A DNA stretch of 64,000 nt. Origin: Aspergillus flavus (lineage: Eukaryota; Ascomycota; Eurotiomycetes; Eurotiales; Aspergillaceae). The notes under the pieces are model-generated. The model was given only the letters and a program-made list of their open reading frames with translations, did not search any database and had not been told where the DNA came from. The DNA is taken from contig NC_092404.1 of assembly GCF_009017415.1 (NCBI RefSeq), positions 2,356,001 through 2,420,000 of the forward strand. The letters are read 5' to 3'. The number at the start of each line of letters is the position of its first letter. Position 1 is the first letter of the stretch. Positions 47,194 through 61,461 of this stretch are shown piece by piece. Both the position numbers and the translations under genes were made by a program.

Positions 47194-50100
47194 TCATTCA
47201 TCCACGGGGCCTTCCCCCAAATCCACCTTTCCAATACTCCACAACTCTTTCTCATCCTCCACTTCGTCGTTGGAGAGACCCAGGCCACCTTGGCCACCCT
47301 CAGCTTCCTTGCGTTCCCGGGATTGGCTAGCCAGACGTAGCGCAATTCGTTTGAAGTAGTCCGACATACTCCGTTTGGGTCCTTGGGCAAGCTCGGCCCC
47401 CGGCCCAGCCATATACTTATCAAATACGGCACTCTCTGACTCCACGACGGAGAAGATGGCCAAGAAGGCAGCCTCGGCCGCCAATTTCACGGGAATAACC
47501 ATGTCGCGAACGCTGGCGAAGATTGGTGGCGCAAGCAGAGCCAGATGGGGCCGAGTCAACTCTGGATGAAGACGGCTGACCGTCCGCATAACAACTAGCG
47601 CCAAACGACGCGTGTCGGAGGGCGCGCCTGGCTGAATGCATGGTGCCAAGGCTTCGAAGATAGCCTTGTTGTTCTCGAAACTACGATGTTCATCGTCGAT
47701 CAACAGGTATTTTCCAGCCGCTAGAACACTGTTGTCGGCAATGAAGGTCTTTCGAGTGTTAGCGTGTTAGATTTGTGCGCTGGAATTGTATATTAACTCA
47801 CATCCTTGTTTGTCACGCCCTGACAGATAACCGAGATCGTTTCGGCAGCGAAATTCTCCGTCAAGGATGACGGAGAGTCAAGAAGCAAGGCGTTGAGCCC
47901 CAAAATTGATGCATGCGTAGGGTGTGTCGTAAGCACACGGTTCCTTGTCATTAAATTAGCTCTAATGCCTTGCAAGATCTAAAAGAAGAGGGGGGAGGAC
48001 AGGGAAGATCAAACATACTTGATAAGAGGGGTGGCAGTCGCGGGAGGGAGAACCTTCACCAGTGCACCAAGCAACTTGGCATTTGTGATGGCCACAGAAT
48101 CTACCGGGATAGTTAGATATGCAACGAATCTTTTGTAGGGCGTCATAGAGCCTACCCGTTTGATCGCTAGCGTCGTCATCGATGAGCGCCAGGATAGAAT
48201 TCTTGGAAGCTTCGCTCATGTTAGCACCGGCCTTGCCAACCACCTCTTGTAGAGCCTTCATCATGGCATTTCTGACGCCAACATCGGCGGTCTTGGTTCC
48301 CGTAATAAGCTCTGATCTCTAGGTCAGCACCAACTCCGGATCTATGTACTAAAGAATAAGGAAAGCCGTACCGGCAATAAGGGGATCGACTCTTGGAGTC
48401 AAGGTGATCAGAATTCCAAGACCCTTGGCAGCCCTGTCACGCAAAGTTTCGCTGGTCGTGTCTGCCAGGCCTCGAGCAAACGTCCGTTGAAGCTGTGGCA
48501 GGAATGGCTTGACAGCAAGCGGGATCTTCCCCAAAAGCTTGTTCAGAGTGTAAAATATAGCGCCTAGTCGGTGAAATTAGCTTGCTGTCAAAAACTTCAC
48601 AGAGTAGCACGAATGACTTACACTTAATATCTACTGATCGCTCAGACACCACTCGAATGAGAGGACCTGTGATCTGCGTCACGAAGAGTTTCAAGGAATC
48701 TGCTGCAGTACGATCGATGATGTCACCAATGGCAAGAGCCGCCTGGGTACGCTGCTCAACACTGCCGTTGAGAAGAGCCTGCAGGAAGATCGGCAGGATA
48801 GCGGTGATGCCCTTTGGCAAGCTGAAACCAGGAAGATTGGCTCCGGGGACACCCACTCCCCGCAAAACCTGACGAGTGGGGATAGCCAACACCTCCATTT
48901 CCTCTTTACGCATATGGGATGTTAGGCTACTCAGTGCCGTCCATGCAGCCTTGACCACAGCCTTGTCATTGTCATCGAAGGAAATCAGTAAGACGCGAAT
49001 CAAGTCTTGGTGATATCTAGAGTAGTCGATCGTAGCATCCGAAAAGAACTTGTTCAGGTGAACTGCCGCCTGAGCACGGCGCAGATGATCATCATGCTTC
49101 ATTAGCGACAGCATGACATTCATGACAACATTCAGGCCATCGAATTCATCTACTGAGACCAAGACAGTGTCGAATGCGTTGCACAGCTCGTCGCGGATCG
49201 CATCGTCTGTAGTTGATATGATGTTGTCCATCAGAGCGTTCAGGATTGTGGGAAGTCTGCGTGTCATTGCAGAACTTGCCACCTCAGCAAGGGAAGCAAG
49301 TGCCTTGGCATTGAAAGAAGAAATAGGAGAGGTGAGCAATGTCGGGATAAGGTTGGGAAGGATAATGTTGGCCCGTGTTTGTTCGGTGAGAAGAGTCAAA
49401 AGGGCCGACAGCGCTTGCTCAGCATCTTCCTCATTCCTCAATAGTAGCAGAAGGTGGGGCAGAACCTGGTCCACAGCCTTCTTGCCCAGGATTTGCTGTA
49501 GGGCGTCGAAAGCTTCTGCAGCAGCCTCACGCACATCTTCATCGTTGTCAACAAGAGCCACCCGAACGGTAGAGATGAGGACTTTTTCGTAATCCTCAAG
49601 GGCTTCAGCAGTTGCGGAAGTAATGAGCTCTCGCAGGGCAATGCAAATGCCTTGCTTAACGTCCACATCTGGCGACGTTTGAAGCCCTTCCTCGAGGGAA
49701 GGAAGCAAACTCGAGAGAACAGTTTCTCCGGCCTTTTTGATAAGATCTCCAAGTGCATTACTGGCAATGACCTTCTGTTCCATGTTCGAGGATCCAAGAC
49801 GACGAATAATAAGCTGGGATAGAGTAGGCACCATATCCTTAAGTGTTTTCGGAGACGCAACAAGCGCCTTCCAGACACCCATCGCTGCGCTCTTAACAAG
49901 ACCCGAGGTATCGCAGCGGCAGATGAACAAGGCGGATAGAACCCTGTTCCTTCTTTCTTCTCCAAGAATCTCCAGCAAGGACTGTCCGGCCTGGTGTGCT
50001 TCTTCCTCCTCTTCTTCGCCATCCGCCTTGGCGGTAATACCAGTAATGCTGAAGAGAAGATCACCGACCAGCTCAACTGAGCTCAACCGGATACGGTAAC

Positions 50101-53100
50101 TGTCATCTGCAAGGCCGCGCTCCAGCTCTGGGAGAAGGAGATCAATAGCCTTAGAAGAGAAATTCTTAACCAGCAAACGACCAGCTTTAAGAGAGGTTTC
50201 GCGTATTGACTCCACATCATCAGCCAGACCAGAGAGGATAGGCGGGATAATCTTGCCCAGGTAAGTCGCAAAGCTGTTACCAAAACAAGCTGGAAGGAAG
50301 ATAAAGAGAGTCATGAAACCTTCACGAACAGCAGGTTTCGAGCTGGAGACGTTCTGTAGTATAGTAGGCAGCGTCTCCTCGAGTCTCGTAGTACCCAATC
50401 CTGCCAGAACCTCGGAAAGAGCTTGAGCAGATCCCAATCTATCACCGGCGCCGGTGTCGGATTTGAGAGTAGACATAAGGTTAGGAATGAGGTCAGGAAG
50501 GGCATCTTCTCCAAGTTTCTCAATAAGTGATCCAAGGGCCTTGGACGCAGTAGCACGAGTAGTGGGTACAGGATCGACGATAGCCAGTTGTAGTCCAGAG
50601 ACAATGATTGGCAAGTGCGATGTGAGATCTTTGCGCTCGGTAAGATGGGCCAAACTACCAATAATTTGCGCAGACTTCCGCTTTGTATTCGATCTGTCGC
50701 CAAGACCACGCTCTAAAATACGAACAACAAGCGCCAGGGAAGGAGCATCCAGGTAGTGAACGAAAGAAACCTTGATAAGGGAATCCAAAGCCTCGTCCGT
50801 ATGCTTCGTTGGATCACTGAGAGCTTTCAGAAGCACGTTAACCAAGCTCTTGATCTCTGGGTTACTGATGACCTCGCCGAAACGTTGGAGACTTCGGTTT
50901 GCAGCGTTACGCACTTCCTTGTGCGTATCGTTCAGGACAACCGTGAGGGGAGGAATAATATCAGGCAGGCTTGCCGCTAGTTGCTGCGGATCAAGGTAAG
51001 CCATCGCACCTAGCAGATCACAAGCACCCTTTTGACTACGCCATTGTGTATCATCAAGACCGTCAAGAAGGGTAGGAAGGATTTTCTTGACGCCATACGA
51101 ACTGAGGTTGGAAAAGCAAGCCTTCGCCGCATCAAGACAAGCATCACGAACGTCAGCATTGGGATCACCGAAGCTAGCCAGAAGCTGCGGAACAATCTGA
51201 ATAACATATGGTTCAAAAGTGCGACCCAGGATTGTCGCAAAAAGTTCGTAAGCCAATAGAGCACCTTGTCTCTGATGAGGCTCCTTCTTGTTTTCAGTGG
51301 CTGCGCGAAGATGGGCCATGATCTGGAATTCCCGCAAAGATAAGACACCCCTCCCACTGACAATGCCAGCAAGCCCGTAGGCTGCTCCACGTTGAGTGGC
51401 ATATTTCTTGGACTGCAAAAGCTGGTCCAGCATTTCCTGCACGTAGCCAGCACTTTGAGAGCCCGACAGTCTGATGAGAGGCGGTAGGCATCCAGAGACA
51501 GCGGATTGAACAGATTCAGAAGGAGTTGGGAGGGTAGCAAGCAGCCTCTTGATAACAGTTTGCAAACGCGGGTCGTCTGCTTTAAGATGCCGGGCCAAAG
51601 AGCCATAAAGAACAACCACCGCCTCGTTGAGAAGGTCAGAGGTTTCACTTCCCTTATCTGATGTTTCCAGAGTCGTTTCTAAGATATTCATCAATTCTTC
51701 AACCTTGTGCTGGCCACGCTCGGCGATCACAGATCTGCCGCTATCAGCCATCTGGGCTCTGACCACAGGGCTTCGGTCAATCAGAGGTCCTCTTTCGATC
51801 AAGAATCTGAGGAAAGACACGATCTGCTCGCCTTCGAACCCGTTCGTCATGGCGGTAAAAGCGAGAGCAATACCGCTGCGGAATTCCCAATGATCGGCCA
51901 TGTCCATTTTCTTTGGCATCCCGTATATATCCTTTTCCGGCACCTTAGGCTTGGCCTCGCTTTCGTACTTAGCTTGCAGTTCCGAAAATACTTCATCAAA
52001 CTTGGCTGGGTTAGACTCAAGGGCATGTGCCAACGCACGAGCAGCGGCATTGCGGAGCTGGGAGTCCTTGGAGGCAAGGTACGGGATAATTTTACCGTAG
52101 GAAGAGTCATCGACTTCTAGTGCATTATCATCCCAGATTGTCTCGGCTATCTCGGCGTTTTCTTCCACATGGTCATGGCATTCTAGCCAAATATGTTCAG
52201 AGAAGTCTAGGTCGGTCAGGTCAATCTCGGCATCGATAGCCTGTAGTATAGCTGTGCGAACAGATGCATCTGAAACGATGGCGCCCTGCAGAAGAATGTC
52301 CAGCTCAGCATTGTTTAGAGTGGGTGAGATACACCTGCAAAGATCGAATAGAGTATCCTTAATCAATTTGTAATGCTGCGTGTACTTTTGCATTGATGTG
52401 ATCAAGTGATCTAGAACTTCAGCACGAGGGAGACGTTCGTCGGTGAATGACCCCGAATGGAAGGACATAAACTCAAGCGCAAGCAGTACTTGTTCCCCTT
52501 CCTCCTCTCCCTTTTGTTCATCAATTCCGTTTCCACTAAGAACAAGGAGAACCAATGGAAGGATGTATGCCAGAGATGTGACATCAAAAGGACGTTGCTC
52601 GGATGCAAACCGCAGACGATAAAGAATCCTTGTCACAAGTTGACCGAGGGGTTCTGCTTCCATCTCGGGGGGAAGTTGGCTCCTACCAAGTGCCCGCAGA
52701 GTCGCAACGCCCACGGAGGTTCGCAATGGGCCCAGGCGTGACGATACCTTCTCCGCGCACTTGGTATAGGCCTTAGACACGACCTCACCGGCAAGTAAGC
52801 CTGCACCAGCCTTCACGAGGGACAACAAAGATCCCACTGCGGTATTGATCCAGCCATCCGCTTCGACTGCCGGACCGCTTGCAAGACCCTGCATGATCCC
52901 AGCGCCTCTTTCAATCCTTTTAACTGCCCGCAGAACTTCTTCACGAATCTTGGACTCTTTCGCGAGCTGGGCTTTGACTTTAGATTGCTCGTCTGCGGTC
53001 AGTTTCTTCTGTTTCTGGCCCTTTTTCTCCGCCAGTTGTACTCGTAACTCCTCTTCCCACTTGAGAATGTCATAGTCTTTAGTGTTCTTGTCGAAAGCAG

Positions 53101-55575
53101 GCTTCGACTTAGTGCTGAGGACATCAACAAACATGGTTCCTTCGGGGGTCCGAGCAATAGCAACGTCGGTTGGAGTGAACTTGGACACACGTGAAACATC
53201 CAAATCGTCCTTGATCTGAGCCACAAGCCGGGACACCATAGCGTCAGGCGCCACGAAAGCCAACTCGCCGGCTGCGCTCCAGATAGCATCGTCAACTTGA
53301 GGAACCCTGGATTGAACTGGGTCATCATGCACCCGTGTCAATTGATTCATAGACTCATCGGCGAATTCGCGGACGAGGTTGCCAGGGTCGATACCAGTTC
53401 TCAGGCATAGCGTAATCCATGAGACATTCGGGATCAGCTCAGGACGGCCAATGACGATGAGCTCGATAAGCTGGTTCTTCAACTCTGAAGAAGCTTTCTC
53501 TGGTTCCGGAAGACTTGATACTGGTGAACAAATGGCTTTCACTACCAAATGAAGGAATTTCAGGCTTTCCGATCCTGCAGAAACAGGTGCAGATTCTTTC
53601 TCAGAAGTTCTCAAGGAAAGTATCCAGCTCCACAAAGAATCTATTATGATGCGTCCGAAGAATCCTACTCGTTTAAGATGAACTTCTGATAGGATGCTAG
53701 CGGAACGCTCTCGGAAGTTTGAATGAAGCCCCGGGATGGTGATGGTATAGATAAACGCCTGGCCCCATGCAATCTTGGCTGCGTCTTCTGCACTCTCAAA
53801 CTTAGACCCAGACGAAACAGCTGCAAGCGTTCTCGTTACCCACTCGACCTCTCCTTGGGTGGTCAACTTTGAATAAGCTTTTGGGTTAAGCAGTAGAGAG
53901 GGCTTAGGGCTAAGAGCCATCATCTGGGCCACCAATTCTTCCCATGTGGCTTTATCGAACCCTTGTACAGAAGATAACCGCTCAGCGAGCGCAAGAAAGA
54001 CATAAGCCGTCGATAACGAGCCATTCTGGGCCGACGGCAAGGGGTTAGAAGCCACTTCGTTGAACAGATCCTTCATTTTACTTATGAATTTGGTCACGAA
54101 CGGCTCAACTTCAGCACTAACTAGGGTCGCTGTATCGGCGTTCCAGAGTAATTCTCCCACACTCAGCTGCCAAAGCTTTCGGAATGGAATTCTTTTCTCT
54201 GCAGATCCCTTGACGATGGCGTTTATAACATCATCGTTGAATTTTACCTTGTGTTGGACGAGAAATGCTAGATGTTTACAGAATGCTTTGATTTCCTGTT
54301 CCAGTGCAGCTTCGTTAGACTCTCGTGCGAATACAGGAACAAACCCCTGCACCACCTCCTTCGAGACATCAGTGGAAGGTAGCGTAGCTGAGAGCGCTTG
54401 AGCATATACGGCGCGTTGCTCTGGATTTGTAATTTTCTGGGTCTTCAAAGGGCCAACAACTTCGGTTGTGACTTTAAGAAGCAAATCTTCAGTTTTCGAC
54501 CTTGAGAGCAACGACTCAAACGACTGCACAGCACCCTGTCTGATGGCTGCATTGTTCGACTTCATGCTGGAGAGAAGGTGCTTCAACAGCTTTGAATGCA
54601 GGATCTCCGATAAGTCCATTTGATCGGGTAATGACGAGCACAATGAAGGCACTAATCCGCTGAGAACCACCTCCGGGGAACGCAAAATGGCTTTTTCTAG
54701 AGGTGGTATTATGTCGGACATGACATCCTCGTAGGAAACGAAAGAGACGAAAAAGTCGGAGAGAGCATCTACGATGTGAGCTGGTGGTGCGGTTTTCGAC
54801 CCAACTAATTCCTTGACATAGAAATTGGTAATTGACTTCTTTTCCCCTTCCAAAACAGGTTTCTTGGCCGGAAGGCGGGCGCACACGCCGGAGATGACTC
54901 CCAGGAAGGGAGCATTCTTATGTCCCGAAGTTGAATCGCTAGTCAATCGACGAGTGGACTGGCGGATGGCATCATCGCCCCAAGTTACCGACGAGAAGAC
55001 AGTCCGCAGCGCACGTCTCGTGACTCTAAGAGCCGACTGCTTCACTGGAGGTCTGGGGTTAGAGGCCAAACAAGTCTCAAGTACCTTCGCATTCGCCGCG
55101 ATAATGTCTAATACGACCGAAAGCGGTGTTTCTGAATCATTGCTTAGAGCCTGTAAGATAACCGAGCACCATTCGAGCAGCACGAGCGCAGAGGTAGATG
55201 ACAATGCAGATTTGGACGCCTCAGCCTGCAGCTTCTGTGTGAGATATTTTAGGTCGTCGGTCGGGACCGGGGTCTTGAGAAGCGAGCGGAGACACTGCTG
55301 AACGGCTTGACGGGAGGGGCGATCGACATAGCGAGGATAGGTCTTGAAGAGGAGCCCAAGGAGAGGCTCACGGGCTTGTTGTGGCAGATCGGACCCTATA
55401 GAGTGAAGACTTAGCGATGGATCATACGAGAGGGGTTGCTTAGGGCCATTTTACCGATTCTCTCGCGGAGTTCCTGGAGAGCACGAATTCTGCGAGATGT
55501 CGAACTCGAAAAGAGAACGACCAACAGGCTCTCCAGGTCTCCAGATTTCACCTGATCCCATGGAAAATCGTCCAT
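47194..55575 (-). CDS. gcn1: Gcn1, ribosome-associated activator of the eIF2-alpha kinase Gcn2
   Basis: Seven exons: 55575-55455, 55395-48622, 48563-48372, 48311-48156, 48100-48019, 47943-47802 and 47748-47194; 2,673 aa, essentially the length of yeast Gcn1, with all phases consistent. Introns are 53-75 bp. The protein is a continuous HEAT-repeat solenoid. The EF3-like middle (about 1370-1680) includes QRGAAYGLAGIVSGRG, TQWRSQKGACDLLGAMAYL and ANRSLQRFGEVI. The later repeats, corresponding to the Gcn2-RWD-binding region, include KGITAILPIFLQALL and ITGPLIRVVSERSVDIK. By family it works with Gcn20 on stalled or uncharged-tRNA-bearing ribosomes to switch on Gcn2 and general amino-acid control. 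It is divergently transcribed from the helicase gene, 340 bp away. The extreme C-terminus (KELWSIGKVDLGEGPVDE) is acidic. Confidence 0.96.
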
Positions 55576-55915
55576 GTTAGGAATCCTGGGGCATGTCGAA
55601 GTGAGGGATGTTGACTAGATTCCACGGGGAGGGAATGGAATTGAGTTGAATTGCCTTTCGGTGCCGCCAATGTTGTCATAAAAGTTTTCGGCGTGGTTTT
55701 ATTGTGGGGAAATCGTCCAAAGCTCCAGTTGATGACCACCATTTAATTCCCACACTTCTTAATGTTGCATTCCACTAACACTCCCTTACTCACTTAATAG
55801 ACTAATAACTTCCTAGAGATCTCTGGCTTTCACCTATACTGAAAACCTGGGATCATCCATTAACCCCCATCTTCTCTTTCAGCAGTGGCCAAGACCATCT
55901 CCCCTCCCCGCAACT
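55576..55915. promoter_or_regulatory. Bidirectional promoter between GCN1 and the DEVH helicase
   Basis: 340 bp separate two divergent start codons. A CCAAT pentamer is at 55667-55671 in a GCCGCCAATG context. The region must contain both transcription starts and both 5' leaders. Confidence 0.75.
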
Positions 55916-58900
55916 ATGCCACCTAATAATAAGAAAAAGAAGAAGCCCGCCGCGAACCCAGCTCGAGGGTTTGCAACCGTCTCGGTGCCTTCCAAGCCTA
56001 AATCGACTAACTCCACAGCTCCGGCGTCGACAGCAGAATCCAAATCGGTCTCAGAGAGTGAACGACCAACCCCAGCGGAAAGCAGCCGACCTGCGGCGGA
56101 GACACAGGACGCTCCATCCTTACAGGATTACTCGCCCGAAGAACTTGAGAGACACCTTGAGGATGCGGAGTTGCAAATCCTGGTTGAGAAATATGCGTCT
56201 AAGTGCAAGAATGATGCAGTCCGTCAAGTTTCGAAATTGGAAACAGAACGACGGATACTCCGGCAACAAGCCTTCTCGTTAAGTCTTTTAGAATGGTTTC
56301 CTGCTGAAGTGCTGGACTCGATTCTTAAATTTGCCGAGACAGAAGAGCATGAATTGAGCCCATCCTCTGTACGAGACTCGAATACAGTGAAAAAACCTGG
56401 CTCAGAAGAAGACCTGTACATGAAATTGTGGGCGTTAAGGGAGACCCTTCTGAAGCTCGGCTTTCCCGAGGAGAAAGTAGAGGATTCATTAAAACATCTC
56501 TTACACTATTTTTCTGGTAATTTTGCCACTGCCAATAGGGATATGGTGTGTAATCTGGACGAGGCTCTAGACTGGCTGGCCATGCACTGCAACCCCAAGG
56601 AACTACCGTCTTACACGCAGACCACTGCTCAGCTGCGCAAAGATGAAAAGGATCTTTCCTGGATAACCGGTAAACCTAAAATAATGACTAGTATCTACGC
56701 AGTGACTGAAGAGAGCTAACCGGCATCAGATCGTGAGCCAGCACAATCTTCTACTCTAAGCTTGACTCAGAATGATAGCAAAGCGAAACAGACCAAAAGT
56801 CCATCAAATGAGCCTCTTCCTCCTGTATCGAGCCCTTATGATTCTGATAGTTCTCTGGATCCTGACACTTTGCTGCCAAAGTACATGGAATTGCAGACTC
56901 AGCTATATAATCTTCAACCTGAAATCTTTGATAAGCCTAAGAAAGGGAAAAAGCCTGCTCGTGAAAATATTGCGCTTGATACCAATGAGCCCCGAGTAGC
57001 GAAGATTCGCCGAAAGATTGCCAATATCGAAAATGATGTCCTTTTCGACCGCACGGAAGCTGAGTACCGGTGGAAAGAGAAGCTTGATGATCTAAGAAAG
57101 GAGGCGGCCTTTTTCAGGCAGAATCCGCCCACCAAGAAAACTTCCCTGGACGAGCCCGGAGCCAAGGATCAACCAGAGGAGAAGGTGGCGGAGCCCAGTT
57201 CCGACGTGCAACCGGTCGATGATGAGGAGATCGCGGATCTCTTAGGGGACATGTTCCAAGCCGAGGAGCCCGCTCTGGAGACAGGCGTTATTCTTGAAGA
57301 GTTGAGCAAAGCCGCTATCACGATCCGCGATTTTGGTAAATGGACTGGACTTAGCCCTCGACGAGTTTTGGAAGATACATGCAAGGCAAGGTATGCAAAG
57401 GTCTTCGATGGATGAGAACAGGCTATGCTGACGGTAATGGCATATCTTAGGGATACTAGTTGTGCAATTATATACAAGGATTTCTCTTCTGCGTCACACT
57501 CGAACAGAAAAGCGGTCGAGGTGAGGTGGTCCAAGCCACAGGATGTGCCATTTCTCTTTGAATGGGACAAAGTCACACACAAATCTAGCGCTTATGCCAC
57601 CTTTGTCTCCATGGACACGATAGCAACACCAACTGCACAGCAAGCGGAGGCATTTGTCTCGACGCTTGCTCTTTTTATCCTGTTCCCACAGAATTCGAAG
57701 GAAGGCAAGGCTTATATGCGGCTTCCAGCAGTGTGGAGGGAGCTGTGGGCAGAGTTAGCGAGTGCGAAAAAGCTCCAAGAGGATGAAATTGATAAGAAGA
57801 CTATAAAGCATCTAAAGAAGCTGATACGCGAGAATCAGGGTAACTTTGAAGATGACGTGGTGCTATCAGATAATTTCCGGAGACGAAATGGGACCTCTAG
57901 CAAGCCAGAGTCTCCCGCCAGGCCATCCAATGCAAGGGAGGCTACAGGCCCCGAGTCTCAGTTGCAAAGGCTTTGGATGGAGAAGTCATCCACTCCTTCT
58001 TTTAACAATATGGTGCAAGGCAGGATGAACCTCCCGATTTGGGCTTTCAAGAACGATATACTCAACACGCTTGATACCCACCGTGCGCTCATCGTTTGTA
58101 GTGAGACTGGTAGCGGAAAGAGCACGCAGATACCTTCATTTATCCTTGAACATGAGATGACACAAGGCCGTCCTTGTAAGATTTATGTGACGGAGCCTCG
58201 AAGGATCTCTGCTATATCATTAGCGCGAAGGGTTAGCGAAGAATTAGGAGAAAGCAAAAATGATGTTGGGACAGCCCGCTCGCTCATCGGGTTTGCTGTC
58301 AGATTAGAGAGTAAAGTCAGCCAGTCGACAAGACTAGTATTTGCGTAGGTTGACCATTTACAACTCGTTTATGGAGGTTATACTGACCTGAGCTAGGACA
58401 ACTGGTGTTGTGGTGCGTATGCTGGAACGTCCCGACGATTTTCAAGATATCACGCATATCGTCCTTGATGAGGTTCACGAGCGTTCTATCGACAGCGACT
58501 TCCTTCTCATAGTCCTTCGTCGACTGATGCAGAGGCGGCCTGATCTAAAGTTGATTCTAATGTCGGCCACCCTTGAAGCCCAAAAGTTCTCTAATTACCT
58601 CGGTGGTGTGCCTGTCCTTAATATCCCAGGGCGAACTTTCCCTGTGGAGATGAAGTTCTTAGAGGACGCCGTGGAGATGACCAACTACCGCCTATCAGAG
58701 AATGATTCGAATGCAAATCTCGATGACGACACCGACGAGATGGCGCCAGAGAACGTCGAAGGTGATACGGCGGGAGGCATGCTAGCGTCCCTTGAAAGTT
58801 ATTCTAAACAAACCAGGGATACTGTTCTGAACTTTGATGAATACCGCCTTGATTACCAGTTGATAAAGAAATTACTTATTGAGATTGCTACAGCGCCGGA

Positions 58901-60813
58901 GATGGCAAACTACAGCAAAGCTATATTGATCTTTATGCCTGGTATGGCGGAAATTCGCCGCCTGAATGACGAGATTCTCTCGGAACCGATCTTCCAACAG
59001 GGATGGATCGTTCATGCGCTGCACTCTTCGATTGCCAGTGAGGACCAGGAGAAAGCATTCATTGTTCCTCCAGAAGGCATGAGGAAGATAGTAATTGCCA
59101 CCAATATCGCCGAGACCGGTATGTGTCCCGCTATTATTAAGAAATGGTTATGTTTGGCAGAGGTTGTTGACTTGACTAGGTATCACTATTCCGGATATCA
59201 CTGCCGTCATTGACACGGGTAAGGAGAAAACGATGCGGTGAGTTTCTTTGGTCTCACACCTGTATCTTGCTGACTGACACTGTGATAGCTTCGATGAGAA
59301 ACGCCAGCTTTCAAGATTAGTTGAAGCCTTTATCTCGCGGGCTAATGCGAAACAAAGACGGGGAAGAGCTGGGCGTGTTCAGAATGGAATCTGTTTTCAC
59401 ATGTTCACGAAGCACAGACATGAAAAATTGGTACGCTGACTGTGTTGAGTTAAAGCAGAAGATAATCAGCTAATATTGTGTAGCTCGCTGAACAACAAAC
59501 GCCAGAGATGCTTCGTCTATCTTTGCAAGATCTGGTGCTACGGGTGAAGATCTGCAAGCTGGGCGAAGTGGAACCCACTCTTCTTGAAGCCCTGGATGCG
59601 CCTTCTTCCAAAAACATTCGCCGCGCCATAGACTCTCTCAAGGAGGTCAAAGCCTTAACAAATTCAGAAAACTTGACTCCATTGGGTATGCAGCTTGCTA
59701 AGCTGCCGCTGGACGTCTTTCTTGGAAAATTAATCATTCACGGGGCCTTCTTCAAGTGTCTAGATGCCTCTATTAGTATCGCGGCTATTCTCTCTTCTAA
59801 ATCGCCCTTTGTTAATACTATGGGATCCAACACTCAGAAGGATCTTGCAAGGCTCTCGTTCAAGAAAGGTACTGTCTGTACTAGTCGGGCCTGTATCTAC
59901 GTGCTGACATTTTCGCAGGCGACTCTGATTTATTGACCGTGTACAATGCATATTGCGCCTGGAAACGCACGAGAAACACACCTGGTGCTAACGAATATGC
60001 TTTTTGTCGGAAAAATTTCCTCAGCTCCCAGACGTTGTTGAATATTGAAGATATCAAGATGCAGCTTATCGTGTCTATCGCCGACGCGGGACTTTTATTA
60101 CTAGACCCGACCCAGAAAACGGCACTGAACAGGTACATCACATATCGCGCGCCGATCATGCCTTTCCTACACTACCCCTATTACTTGATCGCAGAGCTAA
60201 CTTTCATGCAGAGCTCGATACGGCGGTCGCCAGCGTCAATTCTTCACCATCCCCGAAGAATACGATATAAACAGCAGCAACGACGTCATAGTCAATGCAG
60301 TCATTGCTTGGAGCTTTTATCCGAAGCTCTTAACACGCGAGGGCAAAGGCTGGCGGAACGTTGCCAACAACCAAGCTGTTACACTTCACCCGACCTCAGT
60401 CAATAAACAAACCGATGCATCCATAAAGTGGCTATCGTATTATCACATCATGCAGGGCCGCAATCGGAACTACAACGCTTTCGAGACGAACGCCGTGGAC
60501 GACTTTGCCATTGCACTGTTATGCGGCGAGGCGGAGTTCAAGGTAAGTCGAGCTTCCAAACATTCCGGAAAGGATTATATGGAGCTGGCATCTAATCAAA
60601 TTATAGATGTATGCCGGCGTAGTGTCAATTGACGCCAATCGGATCCGCTTCGCAGTTCGAGACTGGAAGTCCATGCTGGCGTTGAAAATCCTCAGCGCTC
60701 GCATACGGGACATCTTATCCGGCACATTTCGGGATCCACAGAAAAAGCTGTCTTACAAGCAGCAACAGTGGGTGCATATCTGGCAGCAGATATTCACGCA
60801 GGTGGGGAAATGA
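55916..60813 (+). CDS. DEVH-box (DExH) RNA helicase, DHX29/YLR419W type
   Basis: Ten exons: 55916-56669, 56730-57390, 57451-58344, 58397-59118, 59180-59237, 59289-59430, 59484-59868, 59919-60132, 60212-60542 and 60607-60813; 1,455 aa, phases consistent. Order: Lys-rich disordered start, a UBA-like helical bundle (about 168-222), a charged linker, an RWD-like region near 480-560, then the helicase core. Motifs: [10 protein letters not shown] (about 688-696), Ia [19 protein letters not shown] (about 794), [25 protein letters not shown] (about 1052). After the core come the winged-helix/ratchet (HA2) region and an OB-fold end ([15 protein letters not shown]). The family unwinds structured RNA with ATP; DHX29 aids 40S scanning, so a role in translation initiation is inferred. 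The second exon boundary removes an in-frame stop. Confidence 0.93.
56670..56729 (+). other. 60-bp in-frame intron of the helicase gene containing a stop codon
   Basis: Donor GTAAAC, branch AGCTAAC, acceptor GGCATCAG. The intron is 20 codons long and its TAA (56717-56719) is the only in-frame stop between two open stretches in the same frame. Splicing joins WIT to DREPAQ. Confidence 0.8.
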
Positions 60814-61461
60814 AACGCGTCGGCGCTATGAAGGAATGAAAGAAATGTCCTGGGATGAACCAAGGGGATCTATGTCTGTTCTTTGTAGATAATGAACATA
60901 CCATGCATTGCATTAGAGCCAGGATATGGATACACGGCAATGAGGCTTAGGGATATACAAAAGTATACAAGGATTGTTTGCATAAACTTTCAGCAAGAAC
61001 CATCTATCGAACTCCTATGGTCCAATTGTATCGCGCTGACCAGTGCAGAGGTTAGTCACGAATAGAGCAGAATATGTTAACAAGTATCATCCATAGTCCT
61101 CATTAAGATTAAGGTGCGAATATTTCTCAAAGATGAGAGACAAAGCGAAAAAACACCATACTCGACTGAAGCCAAATCTGCAAACACCGCACGCAGTTTC
61201 CATCTTAGGAATTTCATTCACTCAACTCCAGATCATCCAAATTCACCCTTACTTCTAACATGAACTCAAGGGCCGCTATTGTTAACATTATCATTTACCC
61301 TCCTTGTCCCACAAGCTATACAAAAGCCCAACAGCCAACCCAAGCCAACCCATATTCCACCATCGGTATCTCCACCAAAAAAATGACCACCAAACCAATC
61401 AAAGATAATAACCAAGAGGAAAGCCAAAAGCAGAAAGAAGAGGAAGAAAAAGAAGAAAACA
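60814..61461. other. Intergenic: helicase 3' region and promoter of the HAL2-like gene
   Basis: About 650 bp between two plus-strand genes. A frame beginning at 61260 overlaps the next gene in another phase and is Lys/Glu/Gln-rich low complexity, so I treat it as leader sequence. Confidence 0.6.
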
